Positions 1 to 11,400 of a stretch of 64,000 nucleotides of DNA are shown here, one piece after another. The stretch is from assembly GCF_035222375.1 (NCBI RefSeq), contig NC_085891.1, positions 3,410,001 to 3,474,000 on the forward strand, written 5' to 3'. The translations under genes were made by a program, and so were the position numbers. How positions within the stretch are numbered: position 1 is the stretch's first letter; every line of letters starts with the position of its first letter. The stretch comes from Podospora pseudocomata. Its lineage: Eukaryota; Ascomycota; Sordariomycetes; Sordariales; Podosporaceae. Below the pieces are notes generated by a model. That model was not told where the DNA came from. It saw only the letters and a program-made list of their open reading frames with translations, and searched no databases.

Positions 1-2414
1 CCCTGCGTTGCAGGGCGGTTAATTCAACCTCCACACTCTACACTCGGCCCCCCACACAACTCTCAACTTTATCTTGAATCTTGAAGACCGAACACCGCTG
101 TGTAACACTCCAACCAGTCACTCACCCAGTTCTGGGCTGGCTGGAAATCCCTTGAAGACTGTATACAGAACACGATCTGTATGTCGGCTTACCGATCCAA
201 AGACCTGCCCTATGATCGTAGAGCCCGATACTCCCTCGACAGCAAGTAGCATGTGTTCAATCAAGCCGTTGCCGGCTCCTAAGGGCACGCTTCCTCCGAC
301 AGTTGGATATCGTGTTGCAATAAGCGCTCTGGGAATACATCTGATGAATCGACCTTTTCCATCTTCATGTCAGTTTTAGTGGTGGTGCCATCACACGGCC
401 AACATCGAGCCTTTCTCAGTCGATATTCTATTCTTGACACCAAGAACCTGCACAAGTCTGCTTGAACAGCAAGAGTTGTGACCATGTGCTGGTGACATAT
501 GCATAACTCGGTTCTGTGATAGTGACGGTGACGTACACAATGATGGACGGCCCTCCAATGGTGCCATCGCAGGTTTATTTATGGTGTCGTTCACGGATGG
601 GCGCGGGAGGGCCATCTTATCTCGTTCGCTGTGTGCGAATCAAAGCTCAAGAGGCTCTGGAGTCGAAGCCGGGGACAGAACGCTAACGAATCCGTACCAA
701 GCACTCGGTTACCACGCCATGTGGAGGTAACGGAGAAAACCAGCGGCCGCTCAGGTGCGGTTGCGTTGAGAAGGGAGATGGTGAGGCCGAAAAGGGAACA
801 GGACGCCGGTAGTGGAGCAGGATACAGTGTCAGACACAACCCAAAGACAATTTCAAATAGAAGATTGCGCAAAAGAAGGGCCGGAAGCATGTGATAGATG
901 CCGGTGATAATTTGTGTGACCTCAACAACTCCTTTTCCCAGCATGTGGTGTGGGTTGTGTTGTACTTCGTGCTCGCTATGATGTTGGAGATGGATCTGAT
1001 GGGCTGTCGTCTCTGGCAGTGATCACTAACAATTTTTTGCAGTTCAAAATTCTCGGCCCCTCCCGTCTTTGCTGCCGATCGACAGGGGTCTGAGCGCAAA
1101 GAACTGTGGATTTTCCCAGGATGGCACTGAACATTGCTGAACAGGCGAAACTCGCTTCAACTTCAAGTTCCCGGCACTTCAACTTCACATCTGATGTTTG
1201 GTCGCAACTCACAGACTTTTTTCTTATCTTTCCGTCCAGCTTTGAAGTGCGCGATATCACATAAGAATATTTTTATCTTTTCCCACGTCATCAAGCTTCC
1301 ATTCACCTTAAGTTCTGGATAGGTATTTCCATCAGTTTTTTTTCCACCAGTCATCCAGGGGCACAGATCTCCAGATGCAGGCCGGCGGCTGTATGGACAG
1401 CTGCAATGGAGACCCACGTCGTGGACAAAAGAATTGGCAATGCAAAAGTAAGGTACTACATACTGTATTCTCCCATGCCTTAAAAGAAACTCAATAGGCC
1501 TCAAAAGATAGTTAATAGGCTTTGAGATATAGTGAGAGGCCTATTTGGTTTTTAAAAGGGCGTAGGTTGACAATGATTACACGCTTTCCCAGCTTCCAGT
1601 ACCAGTCATTTCGTCCACGACGTGAGACCTAGACTGCCGGCTGCTGTGGTATTCGACCTGACACTCAAAGGTGGTGGTACTATCGTCGACCATATGCACT
1701 CCTCCCACAGGTGCCCCAAATCCAGGCAACCGTTGAAACTCCCTGCTACAGAGCATACCTTAGGAGTTGTTTGCACTTAGCTACACACAAGGATTCCTTC
1801 TCGGTTTTTTGGCCCCATCTCACCTCCCCCCTTCTCCGTCTCATGTTTTTTGACACACACTCTCTCTTCCGGCTTCCGGCGGCGTGGGGGCTGGCCTTCG
1901 GGACCAATCCCGTCGACCCAGCAGGTGTGTGTTTCCTCTCGTGCATGATCTACGTAAAGAGAGTCCGAACATCCTCCTGGTGATCCTACCACCCTTCCAC
2001 ACCCGCACACACAATGATCCTAAGATTTCACAAGGAAAGAAAACCAGAAGGGGGGAAGGAGACGATCACCCTCCTATGGTTCTGTCTAGATGCGGAGGGT
2101 AAGCCCGCGCGCATCGGAAAATCGACACAATCCCATTGTATCACCATGGGAATTTTGCGTGTTTGATGAAACCAGGCCGCCTCCTTGTGGCGGCCACCTC
2201 AAGTCTCACCACTATCGCCTATCAACCCTGACCTGTCTTTATGCAGCCTCCAGGACCAGAAGAGACGACATTCGTCATAGCAAAGGATCTCCATTTTCGT
2301 TCAAAAAGTAAGCTTAATTGTTTTACAACAAGATCCATATCTCTTGGCAGAAATATCACTCCCCCCCCCTTTCGAAACAAGCCCCCCCTCCTTCCCATCC
2401 AAGGGCCTTCTCAA
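1..2414. other. Intergenic, no gene recognised
   Basis: No open frame here has recognisable domains, and none joins across plausible introns into a longer protein. The stretch starts with a small perfect hairpin (bases 1-15, 6-bp stem) and holds the inverted repeat at 1487-1551. The right part is the 3' flank of the minus-strand Ccs1 gene, whose stop codon is at 2415-2417. Confidence 0.6.
1487..1551. repeat. Imperfect inverted repeat with nested arms
   Basis: The left arm (1487-1502, AAACTCAATAGGCCTC) and the right arm (1536-1551, GAGGCCTATTTGGTTT) pair at 14 of 16 positions, with an unbroken 10-bp core. Inside the loop, bases 1500-1507 can also pair with 1520-1526, and a further copy of AATAGGC lies at 1514-1520. 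The element is AT-rich relative to its flanks. No target-site duplication is obvious, so it may be a short transposon relic or simply a structured intergenic sequence. Confidence 0.5.
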
Positions 2415-3678
2415 TCACAGCATCCCTTTTGATACCTCATCCTTCCTTTCCTCCCACAAGGTCTTCCCCGTGCAGGAGCAAACAGTCTTATCATTATCCC
2501 AAACCCCGGCACTCCTCGCGATGATCCCAACCACGGTGTTCTCATCATTGGTCAGGGGCTTCCCCTCGTCGCTCTCGTCATTGGGCGAGATAACCAGAGC
2601 GTGGCCGATGACCTCCCACACCTGGAAGGGGTGGTTGAGGAAGACGGTTCCCCGTCCGTCTGATCCTATCTCTACCGTACCCAGGATTCCACGAGGGGTG
2701 GTGGGTTTTGTTTCGCTGTCAGCAGTTGTTGTGGTGGTGGTCCCGCTCCAGATGGGGCCCGCAGAGGTGACCCCGTCCTGGAGGTTTCCGTAGGCGCGGA
2801 TGGTGGCCCGGTATTTTCCTGGTGAGAGGCCGCGGATGGTGAGGTCGACGACTGTTTCTGTGGGGCTTACTTGGACCATCCTGGCGAGGCCGCGGACGAG
2901 GCGTTGGTTGATCCAGCTGCCGGCTGGCTTGCTGGCTGAGGCGGAGGCGGCGGCTTCTTGGACGGAGCGGCGGTAGTAGGTTTCTAGGATGCTTACTGCC
3001 GCGCCTGGAAAGATGTGCGTGTGAGAAACTTGAGGCGGGGAGGGATAGGTATGAGAAGAAAAGGGGGGGCTTACTGTTTGAAGCTCCTGAACCGCGGAGG
3101 ATGGCATCACGTCCGGTGGCTTGAATGGCATCAACGATGGCTGATGGTGGTGCTATGCAGAGGGAGAATGTGTGAGTTTTCTGATTTGAGGACACGGTTT
3201 ATGAAGGGACTCACCGGTTCCTTCAATTGTCACCAGCTGCTCCTTGACGTCCGGTTCAACCTTTGTGATGCCGGATACTTTGAACAAGGCTTGCGAAATG
3301 TCTTTGGCGCAACTTTCACAATGCATGGGCACTGCGAAGAGAGTCTGAAGAGCCAGATATTGTGGTTAGCCTTGTTCCTGAGTGAGGCTAAGGCAAGCCC
3401 TAGAAGATCCCATGATCTCAACTTGGTAGTCTGAGACGTACCTGAAAAGGGGTTGTAACGGCCATTTTTAAAGGAGATGCGGTTGCCGCTGAGACTATTG
3501 GTGAGTTGGGACTTTTATTTCCTGGGAATGTTGGCGACTGGGATCGCTGCTGTTGCTGTTGTTGCAGATGGAGAAGCTGCCGTCGATATGTGTATGCGCC
3601 TGCAGATGCTAAGAGGGCTATGCCACTGAGACTGTATGCAATGGGTTTTGTGAAGCTGAATTTGGGGATAGGAGGCAT
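2415..3678 (-). CDS. CCS1: Copper chaperone for superoxide dismutase 1
   Basis: This protein delivers copper to Cu/Zn superoxide dismutase Sod1 and oxidises its disulfide, in the cytosol and mitochondrial intermembrane space. Four exons run 3678-3442, 3344-3215, 3152-3075 and 3004-2415 and encode 344 aa. The Atx1-like domain carries the copper motif MHCESC, followed by a Sod1-like domain. The C-terminal domain ends CSCTGKTLWEERKDE, with the copper-transfer CxC pair typical of Ccs1. The conventional start would be the ATG at 3465 (MAVTTPFQ, 273 aa). The frame is open upstream to an ATG at 3678, with a stop just before it. The extra 71 residues contain a hydrophobic segment (roughly residues 12-28), basic residues and a short glutamine run, so the start is uncertain. 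The gene is divergent from the uL13m gene. Confidence 0.93.
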
Positions 3679-4331
3679 CAACCAGCCAACCAACTAACAA
3701 GCCTTGATTCAGACAGATGGACGAGATGACTCGATGAGCAAGATGTTCGTTGGATAGAAGCAATGTCAACTTCTGCTTGATGATAGAATATGAGAATGTG
3801 GAGATGTTACGGTCAAATGGATCTAATGTGAATCTTTCAGGGACTTGCTTTGAAATCCAACTTTTCTCTTAAATAATAATTCCGTTATGTCTTCGCCGCC
3901 TTCCATCAGCTCATCGATCGCGGGGCAGTTTCAAGGCTCACCAACCGCGGGGCAGTAGGCGGCATGGGTTCCAGCTGTTTCTGGGGATCCACCTTTCGCT
4001 CTTTCTTAACCGTTGTAGCCCGTGCACACGCATTTCCACGCCTCTCGGTATGTTCGGTAAAGGTCACCACTCACCGACGGTGAGGAAGCTGGACAATTTT
4101 TTGGCCCCATTGACCAGACCCTGTCGACAATCGCGACTCCAACCAGCTCAATTGACACCCCTCCCGCCAAACTCACCTCCGCCATATTTTGATGACCCTT
4201 GCGGAAAGAGAGGTTCAAGTGAGACCAAAAAGGCGGTTCCCGTTTCTTGGTGCGACAGTTAATGAGGGACTCGTTCCCAGGGGCTTGATTGCTTCACTTT
4301 TCTCAAAGAACCTCAACACAAACCCGCCACA
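3679..4331. other. Divergent promoter region, CCS1 / MRPL23
   Basis: About 650 bp separates the upstream ATG of CCS1 (minus) from the ATG of the uL13m gene (plus). It must hold both promoters and 5' leaders. I see no long open frame with domain content. Confidence 0.6.
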
Positions 4332-4951
4332 ATGTCTCAAACTATAGGCTCTGTAATGCTGCCCCCCGCTTGAGTATTCTTGAGCTTCAGACTAACATCG
4401 CCGCCTTTCAACAGACCCGCCTTGCCTACTCAAGAGTATGGCACCACATCTCCGCCTCGGCCCCCCACCCAACCCTCTCAACCGTCAAGTCCCCCCGGGA
4501 AGCTGTCACCCCCCCATCGCTCGGCCGTCTCGCCTCCCGTATCGCTATGATCCTCATGGGCAAGCACAAGCCCATCTGGGACCCCTCCACCGACTGCGGC
4601 GACTATGTCGTCGTCACCAACTGCGCGGCGCTGTACACCACCGGTCACAAGAAGTGGAGGAAGACATACTACCGCCACAACACCAGACCGGGTTCGCTGA
4701 GGACGATTACGATGGATGTGCTTATGGATAAGTTTGGCGGTGCCGAGGTGTTGAGGAAGGCGGTTAGTGGCATGCTGCCCAAGAACAGGTTGAGGGACAA
4801 GAGGCTGGCGAGGTTGAAGGCTTTCGAGGGGGATGCCCATCCGTATAAGGAGAATATTATCAGGTTTGGGGGGAAGAAGGTTGGCCAGACTGGGTGGGAG
4901 GATATTGTGAAAGCGGTTAGGGAAGGTGATAAGGCTACGATCCCGTCATGA
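4332..4951 (+). CDS. MRPL23: Mitochondrial ribosomal protein uL13m (L13 family)
   Basis: This is a structural protein of the large subunit of the mitochondrial ribosome. Two exons (4332-4352 and 4415-4951) encode 185 aa. The first exon gives only MSQTIGS; a 62-nt intron with a CTAAC branch site at 4392 follows, and the second exon opens with TRLAYSRVWH. The start was chosen because this short first exon restores the usual N terminus of fungal L13m. L13 hallmarks are visible: MGKHKPIWDPSTDCGDYVVV, the KTYYRHNTRPGSLR stretch and the GMLPKNRLRDKRLARLK segment. The gene lies divergent from CCS1 and tail-to-tail with the urate oxidase gene. Confidence 0.93.
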
Positions 4952-5677
4952 AGGGGTTAAGGCGCGGTGATGGGTTGTAACGATAGAGTATAAAATCACG
5001 GAATGGAACTGGGTTTGGTATACGTGACGTTGAAGGCTACTGATGGCTGGTTTTTCTGAAATTCAGATATCTGTATTTGCACGGTATGGGATTGCCAGGG
5101 GGCGTAAAGTTAAGATTATGGTGGTCAAAATCTTGTCTGTACATACATTATTTTGGGTTTGAATGTAGTTCTTGGAAACCATAACTGCTCGGGATCCCAA
5201 TTCATATGTTTCTGAAGTGGAGCTTGGTTTTAGCTGAGACACAAGAATAAACTATCCAATCGAGAATGGTTATGTTGTCTACGTGAAGCCTTTTGGTATA
5301 CATGATACTCGCAGCATCTCTTCTACAGTTATACCACATTGACAGAGCGGCAGCGATTCACTCTTCTACCACACCTAGAGATTAGACTCCTCGGAATCAT
5401 GTGTGCATCAACTCAAAGGTGGTATGAATTGCTGATATCTCAAAATGCTAATAAATAGCAACGCCATCTAAAATGCAATAGACCAAAACCAAAAACCAAA
5501 AAGTCAAACCCCCCTGTCCCAGATGCTTGCCTGTCGCTGCTATGTCCCCAAAAAAATATGTTGACCAGGGTAACGCCATGCTCATGATCTTCGTACAACA
5601 GCTTCTAACTTGTCTTGCGAAAAAAGCAGTAGAACTCAAAATCCAAAACAGTTTAAAAAAAACAAAGTGTGAGGTGC
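4952..5677. other. Convergent 3' region, MRPL23 / urate oxidase
   Basis: About 725 bp between two stop codons facing each other. It is AT-richer than the genes around it and presumably holds both 3' untranslated regions. I see no other feature. Confidence 0.6.
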
Positions 5678-6684
5678 TTAGGAGCGAGCGACCTCGCACT
5701 TGATGAGGCCGTTGGGGCCAGACTGGGGAGCGTACACCTCGGCGTCCTTGCCGGTGTTCTTGTAGCCCTTGTGCCAGCTGAGGTCTGTGTCATGTTTTGT
5801 TAGAAAATCACTTTTATTGAGAAGAAGAATGATAGAAAAGAAAACATACCAATCTCAAAGTAGTGCTTGTTGGGCAAAGAGTAGCCAACAACCTCCACCT
5901 CGGCCGCCTTCTCCAAGATCTCCTCGCACATCTTGTACATGGTGTTCTGGACCGAGGCGGACTCGTCCTCGGCGAACGTCTTGAGGGTGATGTTGCGGGC
6001 CGCCTCGAAAGCCTGGTCGAACCTCTCAACGCCCTTCTCCACGTCGGTGACGGTGGCAAAGGTCTTCCAGTTCCAGGTGGCATCAACGTCGGTAGACAGG
6101 ATACGGTCCCAAGTCTCCCCGAGGGTGGTGTACTCGTCCCGGACGAAGCCGTGGAAGGCAGAGCCGGTGGACTTAAGGACGGAGAGACCCTGGATGGCGG
6201 ACTTGAGCTCAATGCCAGCCTCGCGGGAGACGCGAGCTTCCACGTTGCGGGTCTCGTTGCCGTCGCGGTAGAAGCTGTGGGGGTGGGGCTTGCCGTCGAT
6301 GTTGATGCGAGTCCATCTGTGAACGATCACCTTGATGTTGGCGGCGTTGATGTGGGGGTACTTGTCGAGGAAGTGCTGGCCGAGGTGGGCGGCGTAAAGC
6401 TCAGGGGGGTTGACGGGGTGCTCCTTGGCCTTGATGTAAATGGTGTTCTTGATTGAATCGGTAGCCACAACAACGCTGTTGTCGGCCTCGGTGTAACTGA
6501 AAAGAGGGTTAGTCTTTGTTGGAACAGCTTTCAGGGATTATACATACGAAGTCTCAATCTGGCCCTCGAGAAGGCAGCAGACGGTCATCTCAGTGACGGA
6601 CTGAGTGCCGGTAGCCTCATCCTTGTGCACCTTGTAGACACGGACATTGTCCTTTCCATAGCGAGCAGCAGCAAGACGAGCCAT
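5678..6684 (-). CDS. uaZ: Urate oxidase (uricase)
   Basis: The enzyme oxidises urate with O2 to 5-hydroxyisourate and H2O2 in purine breakdown, normally inside peroxisomes. Three exons (6684-6548, 6496-5850, 5784-5678) encode 296 aa. Two T-fold repeats are seen. By comparison with the Aspergillus flavus enzyme the catalytic residues are present one position later: K11 (RYGKDNVRVYKV), T58 (VATDSIKNT), R177, Q229, and N255/H257 in SLPNKHYFEI. The protein ends GLIKCEVARS, stopping about six residues before the point where the A. flavus enzyme carries its SKL peroxisomal signal; no such signal follows in frame. A cluster of GATAAG sites lies about 940-1000 bp upstream, fitting nitrogen control by an AreA/NIT2-type GATA factor (inference). 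The gene name follows A. nidulans usage. Confidence 0.96.
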
Positions 6685-8491
6685 TTCGACGATTGCGTGT
6701 GTGTGGTTGGTGTTTGTGTGCTGAGGGTATTTGCAAAGCTTTTTAGAATATGAGAAGCTGATGAACGGCTTCGGAGGGGACTAATGCAAGAGAGAGAGCA
6801 GAGTGGATTTGAGTTCAAATTACAAGACAAGGAAGAAGCTGTTTGTGTAGACAGAAGACGAGAGGTCGGAGAGAGTGGACGATGGTGAGTCTTTATACAA
6901 ACCTTAAAAGTCCCAACCAACGAACGGATGTGGACAGCTGCGAGGAAGCACGACACCACCCACCCCCGCGGGCAAAGGAACGTCAGCACAAGCAGGCGTG
7001 CCGAAAATGCAGATCGGACGGCGCCTCGCGGCGTTCTGGTCCCGCCCGTGTAAGCAGCAAGCCGGCAACAGGGACAAGTGGATTCGCCGGAGTCCGCCGA
7101 CTGCCAAACCCCAACGCCCAGGGCTCTCCCCCGCGCAGAGCTCCCGGAGGCTTGCGACACCGGCCGATCGTTCAATCTTCGGCTTCTATTCCCTGTAACC
7201 TCTCTTCAACGTCCCCAGAATCTGGTCTGATCTCTCTGACCCCTTGCAGTAGCCTTGCCTTGCTAGCCATGTCTTGTCACTTCTGATGGAGGACTTACAA
7301 AGCTGAAGACTGCCCTCCCGCCGTTCGAGTTCCGACGACGACGACGACGATGAGACAGCCTGGAACCTGGAACCTGAAAGCCCCCACTCTCTCTGACCTC
7401 TCCCGGCACAGTCCGGATTGCGGGGTTCGACGCCCCTCCATACGCCACGCACCGTTGACAACAGGTTATCATCGGCATCGTACGACGAAAGGATGGCTAA
7501 CAAGACTTGGGGATGGTGCGGCTGCTCAGCTAATTGAGACCTCCAAAGCATAAAGCTCGCCTTGAGCGCTTGTCGTCACACAGATGATCGCTAGAATCCC
7601 ACCTCGCACAGCATGGGCAAGATAAGGCGGCCATTAGCTTTGCGGATGGTCCATCTTATCAGTGATTGAAGCTGATAAGAACAGCTCTGCCCTCATCCAA
7701 CACTCTGATATGAGCTGCTGACCCAGGCAATAGTAAGCATAGCTGTGACTCGAGAGATTCAACACTGGCGTCCCCTCTCATTGCACATGTTCAAGAACTG
7801 ATCATGTGAAAACTGAAAATGCAGGAGCAGAACCTCCAGGACGCTTGCAAGAGACCCTAACCCTCCTCGGTGACACTTGCACCCACCCAAACACAAACAC
7901 ATTGCGGCCATAGTAACGTGGCATAGCACGCTAGATGGTTCGCGGGGAGACGCCGAGGAAGTAATGTGCTTATACATGCCAGGAAATTTGTGTTTTGACA
8001 GTAAACAAAGTTCGTAGTACTTGTAACTGCTGTTCACCATCTTCAATGTTGGAATACAGAGCCGTGGGAGTCTAGGGCAAGCACTGTGCGCACCGACCAC
8101 CACCTTCGTGATCCATCCCTCAGATCCCGGCTGCACAACGACTGGAGAAGTGGATCATCGCCAGGAACTTGGCTCCTTCCACCGCCCCGACTCCCTGAGA
8201 GTGCCCGCATGATAGTTTGATACGGACGTACGGTGCCGTAACAAGCAGTTGAAAGGCGCACGCGACTGGACCGCGCCCACGGTACATTGCAATGACCATC
8301 TACGTCACATAGGTAGCCCTCACCCGCACCCAACTCTTTTGGGGGAACTGTCGAGAACCTCGAGAACGCCGAGAATCCATGCGCCGGCCAAGGGGCAACC
8401 ACCAATTGGCCCCGGCGAACGTTGCGAATCGAATGCAAATTCCGACCGAAGACACGACGAGAGCGTCGAGAGCGTCGAGTGTGGAGGGCAA
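6685..8491. other. Divergent intergenic region, urate oxidase / TSC11
   Basis: About 1.8 kb between two divergent start codons. It holds a cluster of three GATAAG sites (7621-7679), a short GAC repeat near 7335-7349, and several short GC-rich open frames without recognisable content. Both promoters and leaders must lie here. Confidence 0.6.
7621..7679. promoter_or_regulatory. Cluster of three GATAAG sites
   Basis: GATAAG occurs at 7621-7626, its complement CTTATC at 7655-7660, and GATAAG again at 7674-7679. GATA-family activators of nitrogen catabolism (AreA in Aspergillus, NIT2 in Neurospora) bind clustered GATA elements, and urate oxidase is a known target class. The sites lie about 940-1000 bp from the urate oxidase ATG and about 810-870 bp from the TSC11 ATG, so assignment to the uricase gene is inference. 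Confidence 0.4.
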
Positions 8492-11400
8492 ATGGTCGGG
8501 CCATCCACCATGCTAAGCGCCTCGGCGACGCCCACGCAAAAGTCCTATGTATCGCAGCAACAGTCGCCGTTACGCCAGCAGCAAGGACAACAGCAAGGAC
8601 AGCAGCAGCAGCAGACACAACAGCAACAACAGCAACAACAGCAACAGCAAGTGGGCAGCTATGCATCCACTATTTCAAACCCTCGACCTAGCCTCGACCG
8701 CGGTGATGGACTGCAACCTCCAGGCGCCAATGCTGGCAGGAATCTCTCGGCCTCTGCCGTTACCTTTGCGTCCAGGGGTGGCTCGTTGAACCCGTCACCC
8801 ATGCCGGGGAGCTTCAGCTCTGAGCTCCGGAGTCAGCTTAATCTTTCCCGCGCTGGTTCGCGAGCCGACATGTTTGCGCTGGAGAAACTGGACGAGGACG
8901 ATAACCGGACACAAGAGCGCAACATTGCCTACCTTCGAGATGTCCTGAGCCGAGAGTTGAAGATAAAGGAAGGGAGCGAGAATATGCTGGAGGCACTGAA
9001 CAGCAAAAAGGCAAAACAAACGAAGGAGCAGCGTCAGAGGGTCGAAGCCGAGCTTCTTTCGTCAAGTAAACGGATCAAGGATTTGCGACAGAGGATCACG
9101 GATGCTCAACAAAGGACAAAAGCGAAACCAACAACACCTACGAGGTCCAGAATCGATGTCACGATAGCGGCTGGAAGTAGTTTGCGGTCACCGCCTAGTC
9201 TTTCCAGGAGCGGGGCTGGATCTGACATTGATGAGCCGACCGAGTCTCCAACATTTGCGCTTGCCGAAACTCTGCAAGCCCTTGAGGTGGCCGGCATGAC
9301 GCCAGATTACTATGTCTCCAGAGCCAATAGTCTCGTTGACTTGTTCAGGAGGCATCCAACTCTCAAGTATGATCTGGTCTGGTCTGTATTCGGGCTTCGA
9401 ATGCAAGCGCTCCTCATGAGTGAAAGTCGCGAGGTGGTTGCTGCTGGTTACCGGATGACTCGATACGCCATCTCTGATATTACTTCACTCCAGAATATCC
9501 GTACCCTTAACACGGATTACCTAGTCACATGGTAAGCCCAAGCTATTGTACCGCCTTGACTTTGCATAGGAAGAGGATGCTAATGTGTGGTATCAGGTCT
9601 TTGGCAAAAGACCGAAAGTCTGATGTTGAACGAGAGCAGGCACTCAAGTTTGTTCGCGCTTTTCTTGATGTCAAGGATGGTGTGAGGGAAATCTCACGGG
9701 CCGTAGTCAGGGCCATTGCTGCCGTGGCAGAGGAGCCAGAAGAAAGGCTACGGCCGATTTGTCTGGAGACGCTGGCGGAAATTCTGGTTCGCGACCCTCG
9801 TCTCCTCATAGCCTCGGGGGGGCTGGCCCCGTTACACGAAGCTCTTGCGGACGGGTCATACAAAGCCTCAGAAAGTTTGACCGCAGCGTTTCTTTACCTC
9901 CTCGATGCGCCAGAGCGGCGTCAATATCTCCGCCCCGGGAATGAGTTGGAGGTTCTTTTCACGGCATTTACAGACGAGCTGTCATCCAATGAGCGCATTC
10001 TCAAGCAAAGCGCCAAAGCTATTTCGTCAGCCCTCAAATCATGGTCTGGTTTAATGAGCCTGTCCATGTACAACTTCCGTGCGATCAGGTCTATGATCAA
10101 CAGCATGGTCGCACAAAAAGGATCTATCAGAGAGACCATCATGGATCTGATATTTTCCCTGTTGCGAATCAAATCCCCAGCGTGGGCAACTTCGTTTCTT
10201 GCCGGAAGACGTCTCACCACCTATGGCCGGGTCACAAACCTCAAAACAACCACCACCACCACCACCACCACCACCAAAGCCGCCCATGGTGAATACGAAG
10301 ACGACGGGGGCGAGCAAAATTTCGTCGAACACTATACGGCACTGTTGCTTGCCATATTTATCAAGTCCGGAGTGGTGCCAGGCCTCCTGAAAATGACACA
10401 AGACAACGAAAACCCAACTCTAAAACGAAAATCAACGTTACTTCTAGGGGAAGTTTTGAAGTTGGCAAGTCACCTGCTTCCACGCTCGTGGAGCAGTGAG
10501 ATACAGCTGCTTCCTGAATTGTTTATCACCGCTGCCCGGCTGGGGGACGAGAATCGATTCACGGCCTCTGGAGTCATCTTTCAGATCAGCAGCGTGAGCA
10601 GAACGTTGTACAGATCCTCTCCCTCGTCCTTTCTCCCTTCTCCAAGCAACAATATCGATCTCAGCATCTTGGATGAGCACCCCAAAAGCAATACGGCAGC
10701 GGTCAACTGTGACGATGCCACGTTCAGAGTGCTTCTCCTTGATTCGGTGGTGCTGAATAGTTCTAACTACAATAAGTGGAATTGGGATGTAATACTTAAG
10801 CTGATTGAGGGACCGCTGGTGAATGGAAAGAGGCTTGAAGAGGCCGTGAAAGCATCCAAATTCTTGAAACGAATCATGAGCTTTTATCGTCCCTTCAAGT
10901 ACAGGTTCTCTGCCCTCAAGAGCTCGCGAAGCACGCAAAAGTATGTGCGGGCTGGCTGTGCGCTGATGCATACTCTGCTGCAGAGCCCTGAAGGCGTGAG
11001 GTATCTGACAGATAACAAACTGCTGCGGCAGATTGCCGAGTGCCTGGCGCAGTGCGACCCAACGAGTGGATTAACAGCTCAGGATCCCATGTTCTCCCGG
11101 GACGGCCTCACAGATACGTTGAGTGGCGGATACTTCCCTATGCTTGGTGTTCTGAGCGGGGACCCCAAGGGCATTCAGATGTTAGACCGGTGGCGCATCT
11201 TCAACATGCTTTACCGAATCGTCGATCTCAAGCAGCGGCCAGACATCATCAAGCTCATGATCTCCAACTTTGATTATTCAATTCAGGGTCATTCTCGAAT
11301 TATTTTGTCCAAGTCCTTGACAGCAGGGACCAAGGACATCAGAATTCATGCTACGAATGCGCTGCGGAAGTACGCAACACGTCCGCGGTTGGACTCCCAA

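Noticed and set aside
5863-6456. Long plus-strand frame opposite the urate oxidase gene
   Set aside because: It mirrors the conserved uricase exon on the other strand; its composition (Val/Gly/Leu-rich) is an antisense artefact of GC-rich codons.
7400-7460. Sequence GGGGTTCGACGCCCC resembling a tRNA T-arm
   Set aside because: The stem has only four pairs and no matching acceptor, D or anticodon arm lies upstream at the right spacing.
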